From NCBI RefSeq assembly GCF_016745095.1, contig NZ_CP067087.1:372001-436000 (forward strand): 64,000 nt of DNA, written 5' to 3'. Of the stretch, positions 18,891 through 26,451 are shown one piece after another. The translations under genes and the position numbers were made by a program. A model generated the notes under the pieces. It was not told the origin of the DNA. It ran no database searches and worked only from the letters and a program-made list of their open reading frames with translations. Within the stretch, counting starts at the first letter, position 1. Each line of letters opens with the position of its first letter. Source of the stretch: Croceicoccus sp. YJ47. Lineage in GTDB: Bacteria > Pseudomonadota > Alphaproteobacteria > Sphingomonadales > Sphingomonadaceae.

Positions 18891-18955
18891 GCGTTTAGCG
18901 TGCCTTTCTTCAAAAGAGAATTGCACGATGGCGGGCACGTCCCCACTATCGCGGG

Positions 18956-20362
18956 ATGCAAGGCGATCCGCAAACAGCCCGCTATCGGCCCGAAACGCCG
19001 ATCCTGTCCATCGCATCGTGGATCGCCGACCCGGTCGAGGCGGCGAGATTTCCGGCGCATACCCTGCGTTTCCGTAACGACCGTGCGGCGCGGGAGGTGG
19101 GTCTTGCCGATATGTCCGACGCGGACTGGATCGCGCATTTCGGGCGGTTCGGATCGCTTGCCGACAATCTCCCGGCCCCGCTCGCGCTGCGCTATCACGG
19201 GCATCAGTTTCGCAATTACAATCCGGACATCGGCGACGGGCGCGGTTTCCTGTTCGCACAGATGCGCGACGGCGGCGGCAGGCTCATGGATCTCGGCACG
19301 AAAGGCTCGGGACAGACACCCCATAGCCGGTTCGGCGACGGTAAGCTCACGTGCAAGGGCGCGGTGCGCGAGATCCTCGCGACCGAGATGCTGGAGGCGC
19401 TGGGCGTTCACACCTCGCGTACGTTTTCGGTGATCGAGACGGGCGAGAGTCTCGAACGCGGCGACGAACCCTCGCCTACGCGCAGTGCGGTGATGGTGCG
19501 GCTGAGCCACGGCCATATCCGCATCGGCAGTTTCCAACGGCTCGCCTTCCTGCGTGAGGAGGACCATCTGCGCGCCCTCACCCACTATGCGCTCACCCAC
19601 TATCCCGGCCCGCCGCCGCCCGAGGACGCACCGGGACGCGACGATCCGGCGGTTCGACTGGTACATCTCGTCGTCGAACGACTCGCGGATCAGGCCGCAT
19701 CCTATGCCGTGGCGGGTTTCGTGCATGGCGTGCTCAACACCGACAACATGAATGTGTCGGGCGAAAGTTTCGATTACGGGCCGTGGCGCTTCCTGCCGCA
19801 ATGGGATGCTGCGTTCACCGCCGCCTATTTCGACAGGGAGGGGCTCTACGCCTTCGGGCGGCAGGGCGATGCGCTCCACTGGAACTGTGCGCAGCTGGCC
19901 ATCGCGCTGCGCCCCATATGCGAGGCGGAGCCGCTCATCGCCGCGCTCGACCGTTATGCCGCATTGTTCACCGCCGCGGTCCGGCGCCGGTTTGCCTGGC
20001 GGCTCGGCGTTCGTAATTGCGATGACGACACCGCCGCCGCACTGGTGAGCGAAGGCGAAAAGGCCATGCGCGCGACCGGCATGCAGCCCGATGCGTTCTT
20101 TCACGCCGCGCGGACGGACCGGTTGCCGCCCGATGCCGCCGATTTTGCCGCGGTCGTGTCCGGAACCGACAGGGTGGCCGATACGCACCCCTACTGGTCG
20201 GAGGAGACGGCGCAATCCATGCTGATCGAGGAGGTCGAGGCCATCTGGGCCGCGATCGACCGGGACGACGACTGGACCCCTCTCCATGCGAAGGTCGAGG
20301 CCGTGCGCCGCATGGGCGATGCGCATGGCGATGCGCCCCGCCCCGCCGGACAGCCGCAATGA
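18956..20362 (+). CDS. selO: Protein adenylyltransferase SelO (YdiU/UPF0061)
   Basis: SelO is a pseudokinase-fold enzyme that transfers AMP to hydroxyl side chains of target proteins, often under redox stress. The 468-residue protein has the family blocks LGTKGSGQTPHSRFGDGKLT, GAVREILATEMLEALGVHTS and FVHGVLNTDNMNVSGESFDY, the last carrying the metal-binding Asn/Asp residues. The usual HQFG motif reads HQFR here (Arg86), with YNPDIGDGRG following. No C-terminal Sec or Cys tail is present, as in most bacterial forms. The start MQGDPQTARY gives a normal length. Confidence 0.92.
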   Translation: MQGDPQTARYRPETPILSIASWIADPVEAARFPAHTLRFRNDRAAREVGLADMSDADWIAHFGRFGSLADNLPAPLALRYHGHQFRNYNPDIGDGRGFLFAQMRDGGGRLMDLGTKGSGQTPHSRFGDGKLTCKGAVREILATEMLEALGVHTSRTFSVIETGESLERGDEPSPTRSAVMVRLSHGHIRIGSFQRLAFLREEDHLRALTHYALTHYPGPPPPEDAPGRDDPAVRLVHLVVERLADQAASYAVAGFVHGVLNTDNMNVSGESFDYGPWRFLPQWDAAFTAAYFDREGLYAFGRQGDALHWNCAQLAIALRPICEAEPLIAALDRYAALFTAAVRRRFAWRLGVRNCDDDTAAALVSEGEKAMRATGMQPDAFFHAARTDRLPPDAADFAAVVSGTDRVADTHPYWSEETAQSMLIEEVEAIWAAIDRDDDWTPLHAKVEAVRRMGDAHGDAPRPAGQPQ

Positions 20363-20457
20363 TGGGCGTGCAATTCGGCGCGCCATGCCCATATGGATGC
20401 ACCTGAAACCAGTTTACGCCCGTGACGAACGGGCCTGCGATAAAAAGAGGATTGCAC

Positions 20458-21861
20458 GTGACCGCCCCCATCGTTTCGACCGAACCCGCCACCGACGAAG
20501 AAATCGCCCGCATTGCCATCGGCGATGTCGATGCGGCGCTTACCCGTGCGCGCGATGCCTTTCCCGACTGGGCCGCGCGGGGCACCGATGCGCGGATCGC
20601 GATCCTGCGCCGCTTTGCCGATGAGGTGCGCGACGATGCGGAGGATTTCGCAAGGCTCATCGCGCGCGAGACGGGCAAGCCGTTCTGGGAAGCGAAGACC
20701 GAGGTGTCGGCCGTCGTCGCCAAGGTCGAGATTTCGGTAAAGGCGCACGAGGAACGCACCGGCACGCGCGCGCTGGACGGGGCGGCGACGGGCGCGCTGC
20801 GGCATAAACCGCATGGCGTGATGGCGGTGCTCGGCCCGTATAATTTTCCGGCGCATCTGCCCAATGGCCATATCGTGCCGGCGTTGATCGCGGGGAATGT
20901 CGTGATCTTCAAACCGTCGGAAAAAACCCCCGCGGTGGGCCAGCGCCTCGTCGAATATTATCACCGCGCGGGCGTGCCCGCCGATGTCGTGCAATTCCTG
21001 CCCGGCGGGGCGGAGGAAGGCCGCGCGCTTACCGGCGATGCCCGCATCGACGGGGTGCTGTTCACCGGGTCGTCCACCACCGGCATCGCCATCAACAAGG
21101 CGCTGGCCGACCGGCCCGGCATCATCACCGCGCTCGAAATGGGGGGCAACAATCCGCTGATCGTGTGGGACACCGACGATCTCGACGCGGACGCGACGAT
21201 CATCGTGCAATCGGCCTATACCACGGCGGGACAGCGGTGCACCGCGGCACGGCGGCTGATCGTGCGGGACGATCTGCACGATGCATTGATGGAGCGGCTG
21301 CTGCCGATGGTGGACCGCATCATCGTGGGCGCCCCGTTTGACGAGCCGCAGCCTTTCATGGGCCCGGTCATCGACAATCATGCGGCCTAAGGGTTGATCT
21401 CCGCCTATGATGCGCTGGTGGCGAAGGGCGCGCGCGTCGTGCGTCCGCTCCGCCGGGTGGCGGAGGGCAAGCCGATGCTGACCCCTGCGATCCTCGACGT
21501 GAGCGATGTGGCCGACCGGCCCGACGACGAATTGTTCGGCCCGTTGCTACAGATCATTCGCGTCGCCGATCTCGATGCCGCGATCGATGCGGCGAACGAC
21601 ACTGCCTACGGGCTTTCGGCATCGCTCGTCGGCGGAAGCCGGGCGGATTACGAACGGTTCTGGCAATTGTCGCGCGCGGGGATCGTGAACTGGAACAAGC
21701 CGACGAATGGCGCATCCTCCGCCGCGCCGTTCGGCGGCACCGGGCTTTCGGGCAATCATCGGCCCGGCGCCTATTACGCGGCGGATTACTGCTCCTATCC
21801 CGTCACCAGCACCGAGGCCGACACCCCCGAGGCCGCGATTCCCGTCGGACTGAAGGACTAA
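20458..21861 (+). pseudogene. astD: Succinylglutamate-semialdehyde dehydrogenase AstD, interrupted by in-frame TAA
   Basis: An aldehyde dehydrogenase-superfamily protein resembling AstD of the arginine succinyltransferase pathway. The start is GTG 20458, preceded by AGAGG. The substrate and NAD regions VLGPYNFPAHLPNGHIVPAL, VIFKPSEKTP and FTGSSTTGIA are present, as are the catalytic Glu (ALEMGGNNP) and Cys (TTAGQRCTAARR). Codon 311 (21388-21390) is TAA, after GPVIDNHAA. The same frame then resumes with GLISAYDALVAKGARVV and runs 157 codons to a normal end. A single base change from GAA or CAA would explain it. The first part retains the active site but lacks the C-terminal region. Confidence 0.82.
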
Positions 21862-21875
21862 GACCGCACGCGAAA

Positions 21876-21910
21876 AGACGCCGCTCCCCGAAGGGGAAGG
21901 CGCGGCGTCT
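21876..21910. terminator. Hairpin between astD and the glycine-zipper gene
   Basis: The inverted repeat AGACGCCGC / GCGGCGTCT (nine base pairs) encloses an inner CCCC/GGGG pairing. It lies between two convergent genes, and the preceding AAAA gives a T-run for minus-strand transcripts, so it probably terminates both. Confidence 0.6.
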
Positions 21911-21949
21911 CCTCATCCGACCACACGGGCCGAAACGATCAAATTGTTA

Positions 21950-22441
21950 TCAGCGGCAGCGCGAATTGCTGCGGTCGATCTCGCGGCCGAGCAGCGCACC
22001 GCCGGCGGCCCCCAGAATCGCGCCGAGCGTGCGGTCACCGCGCCCTGCGATCTCGTTACCGATCAACCCGCCGACCGCGCCGCCGATCAGCAGGCCGGTC
22101 GTGCCGTTTTCCTTGCGGCAATACACGCGGCCATCGTCACCGCGCCACACGCGGGTGTCGCGGCGCACCGGCTCGCCATAGCTGCGATAGCGGTCGTCAT
22201 AGCGGCGATCGTCATAACGGCGGTCGTCGTAACGTCCGAAACGGCCATTGTTCCACCGGTCGCGGCGGTCCTTGCGATGCTGCACGGCTTCGTCCGCGGC
22301 GCCGGGCAATGCGTACTGGCTCACGACCTCGGCACTCGCATGGGTGGGGAAGGTCGCGGCCTGCGCGGCGGGCGCGGACAGTGCGACGGCCGGGATGGCG
22401 GCGGCCAGTGCGACATTGCGGAACATTGCGATGCGGGTCAT
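21950..22441 (-). CDS. Exported glycine-zipper 2TM domain protein
   Basis: A 163-residue protein with a signal peptide (MTRIAMFRNVALAAAIPAVA, cleavage likely after AQA). A charged region follows with three copies of an RYDDR-type repeat. The C-terminal glycine zipper is TTGLLIGGAVGGLIGNEIAG then LGAILGAAGGALLGREIDRS. Glycine-zipper 2TM proteins sit in the envelope, and some are lipoproteins; this one lacks a lipobox. The start at 22441 is preferred over 22453 because GGAG lies six bases upstream. Upstream DNA contains the regulatory motifs listed separately. The function is unknown. Confidence 0.8.
   Translation of the reverse strand: MTRIAMFRNVALAAAIPAVALSAPAAQAATFPTHASAEVVSQYALPGAADEAVQHRKDRRDRWNNGRFGRYDDRRYDDRRYDDRYRSYGEPVRRDTRVWRGDDGRVYCRKENGTTGLLIGGAVGGLIGNEIAGRGDRTLGAILGAAGGALLGREIDRSNSRCR
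22191..22235. repeat. Three tandem 15-base repeats inside the glycine-zipper gene
   Basis: Three adjacent 15-base units of the form CGRTCGTCRTARCGG, with small substitutions, encode the YDDRR repeats of the exported protein. They are a likely site of length variation between strains. Confidence 0.75.
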
Positions 22442-22514
22442 GCGATTCTCCATTCTTTCCGGACTTCCGGGCAAGTGACGGGATAGCCTTGCCGGTTCCG
22501 ATTGCTCATTTGGC

Positions 22515-22546
22515 ACGTTCATAAATATCTGAACTTTTATGAACGT
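22515..22546. promoter_or_regulatory. 11-bp perfect dyad in an AT-rich intergenic region
   Basis: ACGTTCATAAA and its exact inverted copy TTTATGAACGT are separated by ten bases, so the arm centres lie about two helical turns apart. This fits a dimeric regulator binding site between the divergent glycine-zipper gene and rarD. No regulator can be named. Confidence 0.5.
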
Positions 22547-22555
22547 TAAACGAAC
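22541..22555. promoter_or_regulatory. Candidate LexA-type box (GAAC-N7-GAAC)
   Basis: The sequence GAACGTTAAACGAAC matches the alphaproteobacterial LexA consensus of two GAAC half-sites seven bases apart. It overlaps the right arm of the dyad. Chance occurrence in a 64-kb window is likely somewhere, but less so in this short intergenic region. SOS control of either neighbour would be unusual. Confidence 0.3.
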
Positions 22556-22568
22556 GGAGATGCAGTTT

Positions 22569-22583
22569 TTAAAAAGTTTTTAA
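22569..22583. promoter_or_regulatory. Candidate CtrA site (TTAA-N7-TTAA)
   Basis: TTAAAAAGTTTTTAA matches the CtrA core of two TTAA half-sites seven bases apart. The usual trailing C is absent. It lies 97 bases before the rarD start and 128 bases before the glycine-zipper start, in an AT-rich patch that stands out from the GC-rich surroundings. Confidence 0.35.
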
Positions 22584-22679
22584 TGTTTCGGCTTTGCCTA
22601 TCGCGATGCTGATGCCTAAGCGCCGCGCCATGACGCGCGTTTCACCCCGCAGGACTGCCATGTCGAAGATGACTGCACG

Positions 22680-23603
22680 ATGACTGAACCCGCCACCGCA
22701 GCGCCGGTGCGCAGCGGCCTGCCCTATGCCATCGGCGCCTATGGGATGTGGGGGATTTTCCCGCTCTACCTCGTCCTGCTCAACGCGGTCAGCCCGTGGG
22801 CGCTGGTCGGCTGGCGCATCCTGTGGACCTTGCCGCTGTGTGCGATCATGTTGAGCGTGGCGGGACAGTGGGGCGCGATCCGGGCCGCGCTGCGCGACCG
22901 CCGCGTCCTGATCGCGATGGTCGGCAGCTCCGCTTTGATCAGCGTGAACTGGCTCGTGTATATCTACGCGGTGCAGAGCGGGTCGTTCTACGCAGCGAGC
23001 CTTGGCTATTACATCAATCCGCTCGTGAACGTGCTGCTCGGCACGGTCGTGCTCAAGGAACGGTTGAGTAAGCTGCAATGGCTTGCCGTCGGGCTGGCCG
23101 CGATCGGCATCGCGATTCTCGCATGGGAAGCGGAGGCGACCTTGTGGATCAGCCTCGTGCTCGCCTTTTCCTTTTCGACCTATGGCCTCATTCGCAAGAC
23201 GGTGGCCATCGCGCCGCTGCCGGGGTTGACGGTGGAGGTGATCCTGCTTGCGGTGTAAGCTGTGGCCGCGGTCGCGCTCGCGCCCGCGGGCACGGCGCAG
23301 TTCGGCGATTCGCTGTCGATCTCGCTGCTCCTGGTGGGTGCGGGCGCGATGACGACCTTTCCCTTGCTGATGTTCGCGACCGCGGCGCGCCGGATGAGCT
23401 ATTCCGCGCTCGGCTTCGTGCAGTTCCTCGCGCCGACGATCGTGTTCCTGCTCGCCATGTTCGTGTTCGATCAGCCGCTTCTGATTGCGCAGCTGGTCTG
23501 CTTCGTCTTCATCTGGACGGCGATCGCGCTGTTCTGCACCGACATCGTGAAACGCGGCAACGCCACCCGCCGCGCCGCCCGCCAAAGAAAACTGCCCGTA
23601 TAA
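22680..23603 (+). pseudogene. rarD: RarD-type EamA permease, interrupted by in-frame TAA
   Basis: A member of the RarD branch of the drug/metabolite (EamA) transporter superfamily. The first half has GAYGMWGIFPLYLVLLNAVS, WRILWTLPLC and ASLGYYINPLVNVLLGTVVL. Codon 193 (23256-23258) is TAA after LTVEVILLAV. The frame then continues without another stop through SLLLVGAGAMTTFPLLMFA, RRMSYSALGFVQFLAPTIVF and a basic C-terminus, for 308 codons in all. One substitution from a Tyr codon would suffice. A half-transporter of about five helices is unlikely to work, so this is a pseudogene or sequence error. Chloramphenicol resistance should not be inferred. Confidence 0.8.
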
Positions 23604-23640
23604 AACCGCGAGGCCGAAGCCGCGCGCCTTTCCGCGCGGC

Positions 23641-24969
23641 CTAGAGCGCGCCTGCGAAGCGCAACGGTTCGCCTGTCGCGCGCTCGCCCAGTTGCCCGTC
23701 CCACATGGCGGTGTGCCCGCGGATGATCGTGCCGACGACGCGCCCCTTCAGCTCCATGCCCGTAAACGGCGACCAGCCGCAGCGCGAGGCGAGCCATTCC
23801 TCGGTAATCGTGAAGGAGCCCTTGCGGTCGATCACGGTGAAATCGGCGTCGTAACCGGCGGCGATGCGCCCCTTGCCGACCAGGCCGAAGATCCGCTGCA
23901 CCCCCGCGCTGGTCATGTCGATCAGCCGGTCGAGAGTCATGCGCCCCTCCGCCACATGGTTCAGCATCAGCGGCAGCAGCGTCTGCACCCCCGGCATGCC
24001 CGACGGCGCATCGGGATAGGGTTTCGCCTTTTCCTCCGCCGTGTGCGGCGCATGGTCGGAGCCGAGCACGTCGGGCACGCCCTGCTGCAACCAGTGCCAC
24101 AGCCCGTCGCGATGCGCGGCGCTGCGGATCGGGGGGTTCATCTGTGCATGGGTGCCGAGCCGGGGATACGCATCCTCCGCCGCGAGCGTGAGATGTTGCG
24201 GCGTAACCTCGCAGCTGGCGATGTCGCGATGCTTGCTGATCTCGGCCAGCTCCGCCGGGGTGGTCACGTGCAGGATATGGATCGGGCGATTCGCCGCGCG
24301 CGCGATGCGCAGGATGCGGCGGGTGGCGAGCATCGCGCTTTCATCGTCGCGCCATACCGGATGGGAGGACGGATCGTTCGGCACACGCTCGCCCTTCCGC
24401 GCATTCATGCGGTCCTCGTCCTCGGCATGGATGGCGACGCGGCGCACCCCGGAATTGAGCACGCGGGCCAGATTGTCGTCGTCCGACACCAGCAGGCTGC
24501 CGGTGGACGCGCCCATGAAGATCTTCACCCCCGCCGTGCCGCGCATCCGCTCCAGCTCGGCCAGATGTTCCGCATTTTCGGCCGTCGCCCCGATGTAGAA
24601 CGCATGGTCGCACCACATGCGGTGATGGGCGCGCGACAGCTTGTCCGTGATGCGTTCGGCGGTATCGGTATTGGGGTTGGTGTTCGGCATTTCAAAGACC
24701 GCGGTGATTCCGCCCAGGACCGCGGCGCGGCTTCCGGTTTCGAGGTCTTCCTTGTGCTCCAGCCCCGGTTCGCGAAAATGGACTTGGCTGTCGATGACGC
24801 CGGGCAGGATGTCGAGCCCGGTGCAATCCACGCTGCGCACCCCGGGGAAATGGCCGATGCCCACGATCTTTCCGTCGCGAATGCCGACATCGCGCTCGAC
24901 GGGACCAGATGGCGTGTGGACGGTTCCCCCGCTAAGGGACCATTCGGGCGTGTCATGCGTATCGTTCAT
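23641..24969 (-). CDS. Dihydroorotase-type amidohydrolase
   Basis: A 442-residue amidohydrolase of the long (class I/AllB-like) dihydroorotase type, predicted to convert carbamoyl-aspartate and dihydroorotate in pyrimidine synthesis. Visible features are VIDSQVHFREPGLEHKEDL, the metal-bridging Lys in GTAGVKIFMGAST, ligands in IHAEDEDR and ILHVTTPAE, and the catalytic Asp in LGSDHAPHTAEEKA. The first ligand of the usual HxH motif reads Gln62, not His. I recall homologues with QVHFREPG annotated as dihydroorotase. Allantoinase or hydantoinase activity remains possible. pyrE lies far away at 41.6 kb. Confidence 0.85.
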   Translation of the reverse strand: MNDTHDTPEWSLSGGTVHTPSGPVERDVGIRDGKIVGIGHFPGVRSVDCTGLDILPGVIDSQVHFREPGLEHKEDLETGSRAAVLGGITAVFEMPNTNPNTDTAERITDKLSRAHHRMWCDHAFYIGATAENAEHLAELERMRGTAGVKIFMGASTGSLLVSDDDNLARVLNSGVRRVAIHAEDEDRMNARKGERVPNDPSSHPVWRDDESAMLATRRILRIARAANRPIHILHVTTPAELAEISKHRDIASCEVTPQHLTLAAEDAYPRLGTHAQMNPPIRSAAHRDGLWHWLQQGVPDVLGSDHAPHTAEEKAKPYPDAPSGMPGVQTLLPLMLNHVAEGRMTLDRLIDMTSAGVQRIFGLVGKGRIAAGYDADFTVIDRKGSFTITEEWLASRCGWSPFTGMELKGRVVGTIIRGHTAMWDGQLGERATGEPLRFAGAL

Positions 24970-25050
24970 GCCATAGCGATAGACGGCCCCGGCCCGTTGG
25001 CCAAGACCTGCCGCGCCCTATCGGACAAGAGACCGCAAGGAAGGACCGAA

Positions 25051-25839
25051 ATGCCCCACGATTCCCGCTCGCCCGCCCCCGCGCCGATGCGCGGGCTGGC
25101 CACCCGCCTGTGCGAACGTGCCGTCATCCGGCTTTCGGGCGACGACGCGGTAAGCTTTCTTCAGGGGCTGATTACGACCGACGTGACGAAATCGCTCCCT
25201 GTGTGGGCTGCGCTGCTTTCGGCGCAGGGCAAGGTGCTGTTCGATTTCTTCGTCTGGCTTTCGGGCAAGGACATGCTGATCGATTGCGAGGCGGAGCATA
25301 CCGAGGAACTGATCCGGCGGCTCTCGCTCTATCGCCTGCGCCGCAAGATCGACATCGCGGTCGATCCGAAGGTTACCGTCCACTGGAACGCGCATCCGGG
25401 CGACGGCGGGGCGGACGATCCGCGCCTGTCCGCGCTCGGTCAACGCTGGCTCGAACCTGTCGACGAAAGCGATGCGGCATGCGCCGATGCGGCCTATCGC
25501 GAACATCGGCTCTCGCTCGGCGTGACGGAAGGGCGCGCGGAACTCGGCCATGATCAGACGCTCTGGCTCGAATGCAATGCCGGCGAACTCCACGGGGTGA
25601 GTTTCGACAAGGGTTGCTATATCGGGCAGGAAAACACGGCGCGAATGAACTGGCGGCAGAAGGTGAACCGGCGGCTGACCGTGGTGCCGATACAGCTTTC
25701 GGACGAAAAGCGGCGGCGCATCGCCTATGACGATCTCGGCCTTGCGGTGGATCACCGGCGGGTCGACGATATCGATGCGGACCGCGCGCCGCGCTGGATG
25801 GCGAAGGCGCTGGAGGCGGGCAACGCTGACCCGGCCTAA
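25051..25839 (+). CDS. ygfZ: YgfZ/GcvT-like folate-binding Fe-S maintenance protein
   Basis: A 262-residue relative of the GcvT folate-binding fold. YgfZ helps repair or assemble certain [4Fe-4S] proteins. The signature KGCYIGQENTARM, with its essential Cys, lies near residue 190. The N-terminal part has AVIRLSGDDAVSFLQGLITT and QGKVLFDFFVWL. The start ATG 25051 has AAGGA seven bases upstream. The last bases overlap the end of the convergent tetR-like gene by four. True GcvT (glycine cleavage) is excluded by the short length and the YgfZ signature. Confidence 0.88.
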   Translation: MPHDSRSPAPAPMRGLATRLCERAVIRLSGDDAVSFLQGLITTDVTKSLPVWAALLSAQGKVLFDFFVWLSGKDMLIDCEAEHTEELIRRLSLYRLRRKIDIAVDPKVTVHWNAHPGDGGADDPRLSALGQRWLEPVDESDAACADAAYREHRLSLGVTEGRAELGHDQTLWLECNAGELHGVSFDKGCYIGQENTARMNWRQKVNRRLTVVPIQLSDEKRRRIAYDDLGLAVDHRRVDDIDADRAPRWMAKALEAGNADPA

Positions 25840-26423
25840 ACGCAGGCGATCGCCTCGTCCGGGAGCATGGCGAGCAATTGCCGCTCCGCCATGTCGCGCG
25901 CGGCATCGCCGGGAAGGGCGAGCGAGGCGGCCAGCGCATCGCCCATTGTCGCCTGACCGAGCGCCAGCAGCACGAGCATCATCGTCGCCTCCCGGATGGG
26001 GCGCGTATCCTCACCCGGCGCGATATTGTCGACGAGCGTGTGAATCGCCTCGAACACGGGGTCGAGCGCATCCTCGTTCCCCGAAAGCAGCATCCAGCTC
26101 GCCAGCGCGCCCGCCCCCTCGCGCCCGAACGCATCGAAGACCAGATCGACCACCTCGCGCGCGCTCCCGTGCCCGGCCCGGCGCGCGGCGATCGCCTCTG
26201 CAATGATCGTGCACACCGTCGTCGCGAGATAGCCGGCCAGCGCTTTTTGCAGGCCCGCCGCGCTTCCGAAATGGTGGAGGAGGTTGGAATGGGTGCGCCC
26301 GATCCGGCCCGCGACCGCCTTCAACGTGACGGCCTGCGGCCCGCTTTCGACGAGCAGCGCGCGCGCCGCATCGAGCGCGGCACGGCGGCTGTCTTCGGGG
26401 CTCAGGCGCTTCCTTATTGACAT
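25836..26423 (-). CDS. TetR-family transcriptional regulator
   Basis: A 195-residue protein. The N-terminal helix-turn-helix is recognisable as ALDAARALLVESGPQAVTLK, then AGRIGRTHSNLLHHFGSAAG. A ligand-binding helical domain with no informative motifs follows. It is transcribed away from the metal-hydrolase gene across only 28 bases, so it very probably controls that gene and itself. A partial dyad overlapping its start codon is listed separately. The effector is unknown. Confidence 0.85.
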   Translation of the reverse strand: MSIRKRLSPEDSRRAALDAARALLVESGPQAVTLKAVAGRIGRTHSNLLHHFGSAAGLQKALAGYLATTVCTIIAEAIAARRAGHGSAREVVDLVFDAFGREGAGALASWMLLSGNEDALDPVFEAIHTLVDNIAPGEDTRPIREATMMLVLLALGQATMGDALAASLALPGDAARDMAERQLLAMLPDEAIACV

Positions 26424-26436
26424 CTATGTAAGTCCA
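26417..26436. promoter_or_regulatory. Candidate TetR operator (partial dyad)
   Basis: The 20-base segment beginning TTGACATCTA has imperfect dyad symmetry, with GAC/GTC arms and T/A flanks. It lies in the short gap between the divergent regulator and metal-hydrolase starts. Symmetry is weak, so the call rests mainly on position. Confidence 0.25.
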
Positions 26437-26451
26437 TCCCATTCTCTGGTC

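Noticed and set aside
21385-23262. General recoding of TAA as a sense codon
   Set aside because: TAA ends several intact genes in the window (rsmE, ygfZ, thrC, folB, infC), and no recoding signal is seen near the two internal TAA codons.
22680-23603. Chloramphenicol resistance from rarD
   Set aside because: The RarD name is historical; EamA permeases have varied substrates and this copy is interrupted.
23692-25050. N-terminal extension of the ygfZ frame
   Set aside because: Antisense to dihydroorotase; a good ribosome-binding site precedes ATG 25051.
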